From positions 62,001-126,000 of the forward strand of contig NZ_FZOI01000011.1 in the NCBI RefSeq assembly GCF_900188385.1: a DNA stretch of 64,000 nucleotides, written 5' to 3'. Position 1 is the first letter of the stretch; each line of letters opens with the position of its first letter. Under the pieces are notes generated by a model, which was not told the DNA's origin, did not search any database, and saw only the letters and a program-made list of their open reading frames with translations. Positions 38,192 through 46,250 of this stretch are shown here, one piece after another. The stretch is from Azospirillum sp. RU38E (GTDB lineage Bacteria > Pseudomonadota > Alphaproteobacteria > Azospirillales > Azospirillaceae). Both the position numbers and the translations under genes were made by a program.

Positions 38192-39346
38192 TCAGCGGCG
38201 GCCCCGGATGCGGGCGATCAGGAAGCTGGCCGCCGTCAGCAGCAGCAGCAGACCGCCCAGCAAGGCGACATCGGCATAGTGGCCGCTATGTTCCAGGGCA
38301 TAGCCGCTGACCAGTGGCCCCAGGGCGGCACCGCCGCCGATGATCATGTTGGAAAAGATCATCAGATTGCCCTTGCTGTCATTATCGGCCAGCGTGGCCA
38401 GCAGCATCGGCACCAGAAAGGACCAGCAGAGCTGAAAGGCGATGACGGCGACAATATAGAGCGGCAGGCTGCCAGTTTGGGCGATCAGCCCCAGGCAGAG
38501 CAGCAGCAGCACAAAAACCGACAGGGTAGAGGGGGTGCGCAGCGGGCCATTTTCCACCATGGAGGCGGCGGCCGATCCGACCACGGCGGTAAACATGGCC
38601 ACCGCCGTCAGCGTGCCGATCTGCGGTTCCGACAATCCCAGCTCCGCCCCCGGCACCCCGACAAAGGCCCAGGCGCCGCTGACGGCGGTGAAATAGCCGA
38701 AGATGGCCAGCAGGCTCAACCCGGCGGCACCGCTGCGGCCACTGGACAGTGCAGCCGGCGGCGTCTGCCAATGGTCGGGCAGCCCGCCCAGGGTGGCCAT
38801 GGCCAGCACAGTCATCAACGCCAGCACCCCATACAGCCCGGCCAGCCCGGTGATGTTGAACAGCAGCGGCAGCAGCAGCAGCCCCAGTGCCGCACTCACT
38901 GTCTGGCCGGCGGCCCAGCAGGCAAAGGCGCGATGCGGGGCGACATAGGCGCTGGCGGCCATGACGCTGACCACCGACAGCACGCCACCAGCGGCCCCGC
39001 CCAGGAAACTCAGCCCCAGCATCCAGCCCAGCGCCCCACTGCCCAACGCCACAAAAGCTGTTGCCAGGGAGATCAGGATGAAGATCAGGCCAGTTCCCAG
39101 CGTCAACGGGCGCCAGGGCAGCCGGCGCAGCAGCAGGATGGCGGGAAAGGTGACCAGCGAGGCGCCGGCCAGCTCGGCCGCCATCAACAGGCCGATATCA
39201 CCCGCCGGCCATTGCCATTGCAGCGCCAGCTGGCCGGCGATGACCGGAGAAACCAGGAAAATGAACGGGCCGATAAAGCCGAACGCTGTAACCGCGGCCA
39301 AGGGCCGGGCCGTAGCGTGGGTGGAGGGGAGGGAGGCGGAAACCAT
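38192..39346 (-). CDS. MFS transporter, first gene of the amine operon
   Basis: The 384-residue protein has about twelve hydrophobic segments in the major facilitator pattern (FGFIGPFIFLVSPVIAG at the start; the loop RLPWRPLTLGTG between early helices). It probably imports the amine substrate or exports a toxic intermediate. The ATG at 39346 fits the first helix; earlier in-frame starts would add about 90 residues of non-membrane sequence. A structured leader of about 340 bases and an operator-like site (39687-39704) precede it. Confidence 0.82.
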   Translation of the reverse strand: MVSASLPSTHATARPLAAVTAFGFIGPFIFLVSPVIAGQLALQWQWPAGDIGLLMAAELAGASLVTFPAILLLRRLPWRPLTLGTGLIFILISLATAFVALGSGALGWMLGLSFLGGAAGGVLSVVSVMAASAYVAPHRAFACWAAGQTVSAALGLLLLPLLFNITGLAGLYGVLALMTVLAMATLGGLPDHWQTPPAALSSGRSGAAGLSLLAIFGYFTAVSGAWAFVGVPGAELGLSEPQIGTLTAVAMFTAVVGSAAASMVENGPLRTPSTLSVFVLLLLCLGLIAQTGSLPLYIVAVIAFQLCWSFLVPMLLATLADNDSKGNLMIFSNMIIGGGAALGPLVSGYALEHSGHYADVALLGGLLLLLTAASFLIARIRGRR

Positions 39347-39686
39347 CACGGGGGGCAGCCTTTCAGGCAGGCAGGGCAGGGCGGGCTTGGGGCTGGTTTT
39401 TAAAGACCAAGCGGCCGCCATCGGTCGTGATGGAGGGGAAAATGGGGGGTGCAGTGCGGTTCCATGAAACATCTCCCAGACGGTATCCGCCGCCGGCCCG
39501 CTGGGAATACCCTCGTTGCTGCCCGTGAAGGCGCAAACCAGGGGTTCCTCGGCGATGCCTTGCGGCATCCGCGCGGAAAACAGCAAACGGTGGCGGGTGC
39601 AGGGCACCCGCGCGGTTTCAACCAAATATCCGGCTGGTCGGCCTTGACGGCCTTATTCCCAAGCCTTCCCTGTACGCGCATCCGTA
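39347..39686. other. Long leader of the MFS-led operon
   Basis: No gene is supported. On the minus strand two short GC hairpins stand out: GCGGGTGCCCTGCACCCGC (39597-39615) and GATGCCGCAAGGCATC (39555-39570). I could not match the region to a known riboswitch consensus. Confidence 0.4.
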
Positions 39687-39704
39687 TTTGATCGGATGAC
39701 TAAA
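39687..39704. promoter_or_regulatory. TetR-type operator candidate A
   Basis: TTTGATCG-GA-TGACTAAA. It belongs to a set of four similar 18-base imperfect palindromes around the TetR gene at 39944. It lies upstream of the MFS-led operon. Confidence 0.55.
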
Positions 39705-39831
39705 TTATGTCCTAAGGCCGCCAGATAACCGCGCAGCTGTCAAGCGGAATTATGCGGGGAAACCGGCCTTGTGTCGACCAAATCAAGGCAATCACTGCCA
39801 GCGATTGCCATAGCCGCGGGGAAATTTCCCC

Positions 39832-39868
39832 AAAAAAACAAGGCGATGCCAATGGTTGGCATCGCCTT
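39832..39868 (-). terminator. Rho-independent terminator of the second TetR gene
   Basis: On the minus strand, a perfect 13-base stem (AAGGCGATGCCAA / TTGGCATCGCCTT, 3-base loop) is followed by a run of T. It lies 75 bases past the TetR stop. Confidence 0.85.
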
Positions 39869-39885
39869 TCAGGGTGCGGAAAATT

Positions 39886-39903
39886 TTTGATCAAATGACC
39901 AAA
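39886..39903. promoter_or_regulatory. TetR-type operator candidate B
   Basis: TTTGATCA-AA-TGACCAAA, the best-formed palindrome of the set. It lies between the stop of the TetR gene and its terminator, an unusual place; it may act on the MFS promoter by looping. Confidence 0.5.
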
Positions 39904-39943
39904 TTTACGCAATGGCTTGATGGGCGCAGGCCCGGCCGGGCCT

Positions 39944-40537
39944 TTACAGGAAGGTTTTGCGGGCCGCCATCACCAGCGTCTGCACGGCCTGGCGGGCGCG
40001 GAAACCATTGGCCGTGGCCAGCCACTGCATCAGGATGCCGACGAATCCGGTGAAGATGAAATTGGCCAGCGCCTCGATATCGGGCTTCAGCGTTCCGTCA
40101 CGCACATCGCTGGCATCATTCAGCGCATCGCGGTAAAGCCCTAGATATTCCTCATATTTTTTCTTGGCCAGCCATTCGGAACCCGAGGTGCTGAGCGCGT
40201 AGAGGGTGAGGTTGAACAGGGCAATCTGCTGTTCGGGATGGCGTTCCACCGCGCCCCGGATGAACACCATCAGATGTTCGATCCGGTCGGCCAGCGGCTC
40301 CGTCTCGGTGAAGTAATTGGTCAAGGCGGTGCGGGAGCTTTCGATCAGATAGCTCAGCACACTGAGCAGCATCGCGTCCTTACCCTCGAAATGGTAATGC
40401 AGCGAGCCCAGATTGATACCCGCCTGGGCCGCGATCTTGCGCGTGGTGGCGCCCTGCACCCCTTCCTTGGCGATCACCGCGATGGCGGCGGCCATGATGC
40501 TGTCCTTGGTTACTTCGCTTTTTGTTTTCGCTGCCAC
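39944..40537 (-). CDS. TetR-family regulator (copy 2)
   Basis: The 197-residue protein has an N-terminal helix-turn-helix (GVQGATTRKIAAQAGINLG near residues 25-43) and a helical ligand domain, and is paralogous to the TetR at 34605. A GTG at 40537 preceded by GGGA is preferred as start; the longer frame from 40633 adds unlike sequence. Four operator-like sites lie around it, one (40688-40705) upstream of its own start, so autoregulation plus control of the MFS operon and TonB receptor is likely. Confidence 0.88.
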   Translation of the reverse strand: MAAKTKSEVTKDSIMAAAIAVIAKEGVQGATTRKIAAQAGINLGSLHYHFEGKDAMLLSVLSYLIESSRTALTNYFTETEPLADRIEHLMVFIRGAVERHPEQQIALFNLTLYALSTSGSEWLAKKKYEEYLGLYRDALNDASDVRDGTLKPDIEALANFIFTGFVGILMQWLATANGFRARQAVQTLVMAARKTFL

Positions 40538-40687
40538 GACAATTCCCGCAACCGACTGAAAAATCTGGATTGTCCGTGTGTTGACCGGGGCCAGCACGGT
40601 ACCATACCCATGGAAAGGCCAAGGTTCGCGCATGGTGACACCCCGCCACCATGATCGTAGGCCGTGGTCAAGATAGCGTCAATCGAT

Positions 40688-40705
40688 TTTGATCATCTGA
40701 CTAAA
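40688..40705. promoter_or_regulatory. TetR-type operator candidate C
   Basis: TTTGATCA-TC-TGACTAAA, upstream of the TetR copy 2 start by about 150 bases; suits autoregulation. Confidence 0.55.
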
Positions 40706-40930
40706 CCCGACGCCGATCAGACTGCCGGGTAGGCTTCGGTGGGAAGGTTGGGGCGTTTACAGCGAACATTTGTGCCTGCTCTCAGGATAAACCACAAACA
40801 AAGTAGGAATTTAAGTAACTGATAATAAACAATATTATGTTTCGCGAGGCGGAACGTTATAGCGAATATCAAAAATTTTCAAAAACCTGCTTGACATCGA
40901 CAGGGAAATCAGTCGCTCTAAGGGACGAAA

Positions 40931-40948
40931 AATGGTCAATCGACCAAA
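40931..40948. promoter_or_regulatory. TetR-type operator candidate D
   Basis: AATGGTCA-AT-CGACCAAA, with the inner palindrome TGGTC-AATC-GACCA. It is the most divergent copy in the outer bases and lies on the TonB-receptor side of the intergenic region. Confidence 0.5.
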
Positions 40949-41179
40949 AAATTTTGGACAGGGTTTGACCTCCCGGTTTGGTGCCTGGTGACAGGCGGGG
41001 GGTCCGTTTCACAACGGGTTCGGTAACATGGATGGACGACAGGGGCGGATGCTGCCTTTGTCGCATGACGGCGCCTATTGCCCCGCCTTTGCGGCGCTGG
41101 GCAATGCCGGTTGCTGCCGCCTTGCCGGTGACGCCGCTGGTCGTCCCATGCCCGACCCATGTCAGGGTCAAGGGAGAAC

Positions 41180-43501
41180 ATGATGACACTGAAGCATCCT
41201 TTCACGGCCGGTCTCGGGCTTTGCTGTTCACTGGTGGCGCTGGCCTTGCCGGCGGCCACCGCCCTGGCCGAGGAGGCAGGCCTGGATGAAATTGTGGTGA
41301 CGGCACAGCGCCGCGCCCAGAACCTGCAGGATGTGCCGGTGGCGATCAGCGCCTTCCGGGGTGACACGCTGAAGGATGCTGGCGCCGTCACGGTGGATCA
41401 GGTGGGGGCGCTGATCCCCAACGTGCAGATCCAGGCCGACAAGGGTGGCGGCGCCCCCACCTGGGTTATTCGTGGTGTGGCCTTGTTTGATTACAATGCC
41501 AATAACAACCCGGCGACCGCCATTTATATCGATGATATTTACCAAAGCTCCTCCGTCATGGGCGGCGGCACCATGTATGACCTGGAGCGGGTGGAAGTAT
41601 TGAAGGGGCCGCAGGGCGGTCTTTATGGGCGCAACACCACCGGTGGTGCGGTGAAGATCTTGTCGCGCCGGCCGGAACTGGGGGCCAGCGACGGCTATTT
41701 CAGCGCTGATTATGGCCGCTGGAATGAATATCGGCTGGAAGCGGCGCAATCGGTGCCGGTGTCGGATAATTTCGCCCTGCGCGTGGCCGCCACCCAGGAA
41801 GGTGGCAGCGGCTGGCAGCGCACACCGGCGGCCAGCGGCAAATATGGCGCGCCCGACCGCACGTCCGGCCGTATCCAGGCCCTTTTCCAGCCCAATGAGC
41901 GTTTGACCGGTGTGTTGAAACTGTTCGCCAACCGCGACCAGTCGGAAACCACCCTGGCGTCGGCGACCGCCGCCTATGATGCCAACGGGAATTTCTGCGC
42001 GCCCGTGCTGGCTGGCCGTGTGGATAATAAAAACTGCCTGAACTTTGCCCAGTTCAACAATATCATCACCGGTGGCAAGGGCGCCCTGTCGACCAGCCTG
42101 GTGTCGGAGGATGGCAAGCGTGTCATCTCCTCTCCCGGAAACAAGCTGGATAATCACGAATGGGGCGGCACCCTGTCGCTGGATTATGATTTTGATAGTG
42201 TGAAGCTCAGCTCCATCACCGGGGTCAGCCGTTTCGGTTTCCAGCAGCTTTTCGATTATGATGCCACCAACCTGCGGTTGGTTGACCAGAATGACACCGC
42301 CACCATCCGGCAGATGTCGCAGGAACTCCGCCTTACCTCCACCGATGACGGGCCGTTGAAGTGGCTGGCTGGTGCGATCTATTCCTTTAACAGCTACAAG
42401 GGCCACCGCATTGCCGACCTGCGCGACAATGTCGCCATTGTCGGCCTTTCCTTCGCACCGCTGGGCGTGCGCCAGGAAAATGCGTTCGTCAATGTGCGCT
42501 ACCGGCAGGAAACGGACTATGCTGCCCTGTATGGGCAGGTGGATTACGCGGTCAATGATCAGCTGAACCTGTCCGCTTCCCTGCGCTATTCTGATGAAGA
42601 GACGCGCTATCGCGACGGCAGCTTTTATTTCCCGCAGGATAATGTCTTCCTGCTGCGCAACCTGAATTCTACCGCCAAGCTGAAGGACCATTGGTCGGGC
42701 AAGGTCTCGGCAGATTACAAGTTCGACAAGTCGGTAATGGCCTATGCCGCCATTGCCCGTGGCTATAAATCCGGTGGTGTGTTCGGCGGCTTCCCGCAGG
42801 AACCGGCCGATGTCAGCCCCTATAAGGAAGAAATCGTCTGGTCTTATGAGGCGGGCCTGAAGAGCACCTGGCTGGAAAACCGGCTGATGCTGAACCTGAC
42901 CGCCTTCCATTATGACCATAAGGATTTGCAGGCCCTGACCACGCTGCCCAGCGTGTTGACGCCCGGCCAGTTCATCTTCCGCCTGACCAATGTGGGCAAG
43001 GCCCGCCATGATGGCGTCGAGCTTGAAACCGTGTTGAAGCCGTTCCCCGGTCTGACGTTGCAGGGCTCCATTGGTTATATGGAGGCCAAGGTCACCGACA
43101 GCGACAAGCAGATTTTCTCCTTCAACAGCCAGCCGCTGAACTGGAAGGATCGCCGGATTGACTTCTCCCCGCGCTGGAGCGGCAATATCGCTGCCTCCTA
43201 TGATTGGGAGCTGACCAGCGACCTGATGGCGGGCATCTCGCTGGACTATAATTTCCGCAGCAACCGCATCGTGATGCAGAATCCGGTGGATGCCGCCCTG
43301 CGCAACCTGGACGGTTATGGGCTGTTGAATGGCCGGATCAGCCTGTCTTCCAATGATGCCGGCTGGACGACGGCACTGTGGGGCCGCAACCTCACCAATA
43401 AAAGCTATCTGACAGACGCCAATAATGATGGGTTGGGCAGCTATTACCGCGTGTATGGCCGTCCGTTCAGCTATGGCATCAGCATCAGCAAGAAGTGGTG
43501 A
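41180..43501 (+). CDS. TonB-dependent outer-membrane receptor
   Basis: The 773-residue protein has a signal peptide (ending ATALAEE), a TonB box-like DEIVVTAQRR, a plug domain (DVPVAISAFRGDTL, RVEVLKGPQGGLYGRNTTGG) and a C-terminal 22-strand barrel ending in FSYGISISKKW with the terminal aromatic. It imports a ligand with TonB energy; the substrate is unknown. AAGGGAG precedes the ATG at 41180. The next gene follows by 15 bases, and the catabolic operon lies on the other side of the TetR gene. Confidence 0.92.
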   Translation: MMTLKHPFTAGLGLCCSLVALALPAATALAEEAGLDEIVVTAQRRAQNLQDVPVAISAFRGDTLKDAGAVTVDQVGALIPNVQIQADKGGGAPTWVIRGVALFDYNANNNPATAIYIDDIYQSSSVMGGGTMYDLERVEVLKGPQGGLYGRNTTGGAVKILSRRPELGASDGYFSADYGRWNEYRLEAAQSVPVSDNFALRVAATQEGGSGWQRTPAASGKYGAPDRTSGRIQALFQPNERLTGVLKLFANRDQSETTLASATAAYDANGNFCAPVLAGRVDNKNCLNFAQFNNIITGGKGALSTSLVSEDGKRVISSPGNKLDNHEWGGTLSLDYDFDSVKLSSITGVSRFGFQQLFDYDATNLRLVDQNDTATIRQMSQELRLTSTDDGPLKWLAGAIYSFNSYKGHRIADLRDNVAIVGLSFAPLGVRQENAFVNVRYRQETDYAALYGQVDYAVNDQLNLSASLRYSDEETRYRDGSFYFPQDNVFLLRNLNSTAKLKDHWSGKVSADYKFDKSVMAYAAIARGYKSGGVFGGFPQEPADVSPYKEEIVWSYEAGLKSTWLENRLMLNLTAFHYDHKDLQALTTLPSVLTPGQFIFRLTNVGKARHDGVELETVLKPFPGLTLQGSIGYMEAKVTDSDKQIFSFNSQPLNWKDRRIDFSPRWSGNIAASYDWELTSDLMAGISLDYNFRSNRIVMQNPVDAALRNLDGYGLLNGRISLSSNDAGWTTALWGRNLTNKSYLTDANNDGLGSYYRVYGRPFSYGISISKKW

Positions 43502-43516
43502 TAGGGGGATCGCAGC

Positions 43517-44140
43517 ATGTCACAGGTTCTGTCGCGTCGTGGTCTGATCGGGGCCGGTGGAATGTTCGCCCTTTCCGGACTGCTGCCTGCCGTTGCCCAT
43601 GCGGCGGCGGCAAGCAGCGGGTCGGCCGCAAAGCCGCTGGAGGATTATGATCCGGTCCGCACGGAACTGGTGATGAACCTTTTCGTCACCTGTTCCGACC
43701 CGGAACCGATGGTTCCGGGTACGGCGGCGGGGGCGGCGGTCAAGGCCAAGGATGGCGGGCGGGCGGAGTTCTGGCCCATCATCGGCGGCTGGTTCGAAGG
43801 GCCGCGCCTGAAGGGCAAAGTGGTGCCGGGCGGTGCCGATTTCCCCGTCATCCGCCCCGATGGGGTGGAGGTGGTGGATGCCTTCTATCGCCTGCGGGAG
43901 GATGATGGCAGCATCATCATCATCCATAATATCGGCATCGCCTATACGCCCATCCCCGGCCAGCAATATCGCTATCGGTTAAGCCCCAGCTTCACCGTGG
44001 CGGAGGGAAAGCATGACTGGTTGAACAAGTCCTTGTTCATCGCCACCCTGCTGGCCGACAATGACATGCCCAAACAGTTCGTCCGTCCCGCCCGGCCCGG
44101 GGAGAATGACCGGCTGATCCAGGTGCATCGGGTGGTTTAA
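43517..44140 (+). CDS. Exported DUF3237-family protein with Tat-like signal
   Basis: The 207-residue protein begins with a twin-arginine motif (SRRGLIGAGG) and a hydrophobic stretch ending AHAAAA, then a DUF3237 domain: WPIIGGWFEGPRLKGKVVPG, GGADFPVIRPDGVEVVDAFY and a long Ile-rich strand. DUF3237 proteins have no firm function. It is co-transcribed with the TonB receptor. A hairpin (44167-44200) ends the unit. Confidence 0.82.
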   Translation: MSQVLSRRGLIGAGGMFALSGLLPAVAHAAAASSGSAAKPLEDYDPVRTELVMNLFVTCSDPEPMVPGTAAGAAVKAKDGGRAEFWPIIGGWFEGPRLKGKVVPGGADFPVIRPDGVEVVDAFYRLREDDGSIIIIHNIGIAYTPIPGQQYRYRLSPSFTVAEGKHDWLNKSLFIATLLADNDMPKQFVRPARPGENDRLIQVHRVV

Positions 44141-44166
44141 GTTCGAGGGTCAAAACAAGTACATTT

Positions 44167-44200
44167 AAAGCCTGCGACAGGGCTCCCTGTCGCAGGCTTT
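44167..44200 (+). terminator. Hairpin after the DUF3237 gene
   Basis: AAAGCCTGCGACAGGG pairs perfectly with CCCTGTCGCAGGCTTT around two bases. It begins 26 bases after the stop. Confidence 0.7.
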
Positions 44201-44483
44201 GGCATGTCCGCATGGTGCCGGCGACCGGATATACTTTGGTATAGACGGGCGATACGCCATGCCTCTGAAAGTAACCCTGTGCAGCCTCGCCCCGTGCCGC
44301 CACAGGGCGTATCAATCACCTCAGCGCCGGTCCCGTGATGCACGGTTCCGGTGAACAAGGGAACACCGCCCGCATGTCCAGCGACAGTCGACCCGGAGAC
44401 AGAACAGGCATCCCGCGGGGATGGCGGCAGGCCGCGTAAGCGTGGCCCTGGTTGCCACCCGGCGGACCGCCCCGGAGGTAACC
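44201..44483. other. Leader region of the ABC transporter genes
   Basis: No gene is supported. A small palindrome TATAC-TTTG-GTATA lies at 44230-44243. The GC-rich part 44320-44420 looks structured, but I could not fit it to a known riboswitch. Confidence 0.35.
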
Positions 44484-46238
44484 ATGATCTTTCTTTCCCC
44501 TGACGGGAAGCGGGCGCAGCCTGTGCTGCAGGTGGCCCGCCCCGGTGCCATTCCCTATTGGGCCGATATCGTTGCCTTCCTGCTGCTGGCCGTGATTGCG
44601 CTGCTGGTCGTGCAGGGTGTCCGGCAGATGGGGCAGCCGCTGGCGGCCCTGGATCAGGTGCCGCTGACGCTCGACCCCTGGCAATTGCCGGCCTATGCCC
44701 TGCGCACGGTGCTGCGCATGTTCGCGGCCCTGGCCGTGTCGCTGCTTTTCACCTTCACCATTGCCACCCTGGCCGCCAAAAGCCGCAAGGCGGAACTGAT
44801 CATCGTCCCGGCGCTGGATATTCTGCAATCGGTGCCGGTGCTGGGCTTTCTCACCTTCACCGTCACCTTCTTCATGGGGTTGTTTCCGGGCCGGCAGCTG
44901 GGCGTGGAATGCGCGGCGATCTTCGCCATCTTCACCAGCCAGGCCTGGAACATGGCCTTCAGCTTCTATCAGTCGCTGCGCACCCTGCCCCATGATCTGG
45001 AAGAGGTGACGTGGCAGTTCGGTTTCTCCCCCTGGCGGCGCTTTCTGCGGCTGGAACTGCCCTTTGCCATGCCGGGGCTGGTCTGGAACATGATGATGTC
45101 CATGTCGGGCGGCTGGTTCTTCGTGGTGGCGTCGGAGGCGATCAGCGTCGGCGATACCACGGTGACCCTGCCCGGCATCGGCTCCTGGCTGGCCCTGGCC
45201 ATTGCCCAGAAGAACATGCTGGCCATCGCCTGGGCCGTGGGCGGCATGGCCGTGGTGATCATGCTCTATGATCAGCTGTTCTTCCGGCCCATCGTCGCCT
45301 GGGCCGACAAGTTCCGTTTCGAACAGACGGCCTCGCAGCAGCGGCCAAGCTCCTGGCTGTATGATCTGGTGCGGCGCACCCGGATCATGCGGTTGCTGCT
45401 GGCCCCGCTGGGCTGGCTGGATGGGGCCATGGCCCTGCTGGAACGCCGGCCGGCCAGGGGACCGCGCTGCGCCGTGGCCGAGCGCGACCCTTCGCCCCTG
45501 CTGAACCGGCTGTGGGGCGGGCTGGTGCTGCTGGGCTGTCTGGCCGCCAGCATCCAGATTGCCCGTTTCATCATGACCGAACTCAGCCTAGCGGACGTTC
45601 TGGCCACCTTCGGGCTGGGGATGGCCACCATGCTGCGGGTGGTGGTGCTGATCGCCCTGGCCAGCCTGATCTGGGTGCCGATCGGCGTCTGGATCGGCCT
45701 GCGCCCGGCCTGGGCGGAACGGTTGCAGCCGCTGGCCCAGTTCCTGGCGGCCTTTCCGGCCAATGTGCTGTTCCCCTTCGCGGTGGTGATCATCGCCGGG
45801 CTGCACCTGAACCCGGATATCTGGCTGTCACCGCTGATGGTGCTGGGCACGCAATGGTATATCCTGTTCAATGTCATCGCCGGGGCCAGCGCCCTGCCGA
45901 CCGACCTGCGGGAGGCGTCGCATATTTTCGGCATCCGCCGCTGGCAATGGTGGCGACAGGTCGCCCTGCCCGGTGTCTTCCCCTATTACGTCACCGGCGC
46001 CCTGACGGCCTCCGGCGGGTCGTGGAACGCCAGCATCGTCACGGAAGTCGTCTCCTGGGGCGACCGGCATCTGCAGGCCACCGGGCTTGGCGCCTATATC
46101 GCCAATGCCACCCAGGCCGGGGATTATCCGCGCGTGGCGTTGGGCATCGCCGTGATGTCGCTGTTCGTCATCGCCTTCAACCGCATCCTCTGGCGGCCGC
46201 TCTATGGGTTCGCCGAACGTCGTCTGCGCCTTGATTGA
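44484..46238 (+). CDS. ABC transporter permease with two fused membrane halves
   Basis: The 584-residue protein contains two copies of the binding-protein-dependent permease domain. Half one is about residues 25-290 with the coupling loop LEEVTWQFGFSPWRRF; half two is about 355-580 with LREASHIFGIRRWQWW. This matches the duplicated permease of the anion/NitT-TauT-like ABC group. GGAGG precedes the ATG at 44484. The ATPase gene follows 12 bases later. No substrate-binding protein gene is nearby, so the ligand is unknown. Confidence 0.85.
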   Translation: MIFLSPDGKRAQPVLQVARPGAIPYWADIVAFLLLAVIALLVVQGVRQMGQPLAALDQVPLTLDPWQLPAYALRTVLRMFAALAVSLLFTFTIATLAAKSRKAELIIVPALDILQSVPVLGFLTFTVTFFMGLFPGRQLGVECAAIFAIFTSQAWNMAFSFYQSLRTLPHDLEEVTWQFGFSPWRRFLRLELPFAMPGLVWNMMMSMSGGWFFVVASEAISVGDTTVTLPGIGSWLALAIAQKNMLAIAWAVGGMAVVIMLYDQLFFRPIVAWADKFRFEQTASQQRPSSWLYDLVRRTRIMRLLLAPLGWLDGAMALLERRPARGPRCAVAERDPSPLLNRLWGGLVLLGCLAASIQIARFIMTELSLADVLATFGLGMATMLRVVVLIALASLIWVPIGVWIGLRPAWAERLQPLAQFLAAFPANVLFPFAVVIIAGLHLNPDIWLSPLMVLGTQWYILFNVIAGASALPTDLREASHIFGIRRWQWWRQVALPGVFPYYVTGALTASGGSWNASIVTEVVSWGDRHLQATGLGAYIANATQAGDYPRVALGIAVMSLFVIAFNRILWRPLYGFAERRLRLD

Positions 46239-46250
46239 GGAGGCAAGAAC

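Larger units (their letters stand above)
40538..41179. other. Divergent promoter region between TetR copy 2 and the TonB receptor
   Basis: No gene is supported in these 640 bases. Two operator-like palindromes lie here, at 40688-40705 and 40931-40948. Bases 40780-40960 are low in GC, as expected for promoters. Confidence 0.5.

Noticed and set aside
36656-39403. A 915-codon plus-strand frame across aldehyde dehydrogenase and MFS genes
   Set aside because: Antisense to two clear genes, Gly/Gln/His-rich with no recognisable domain.
39347-39686. Possible guanidine riboswitch in the MFS operon leader
   Set aside because: Hairpins are present but no guanidine-I, -II or -III consensus could be fitted.
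44320-44483. Possible riboswitch upstream of the ABC permease
   Set aside because: The GGTTCCGG...AAGGGAAC stretch recalled a cobalamin element, but the conserved core and later segments are missing.
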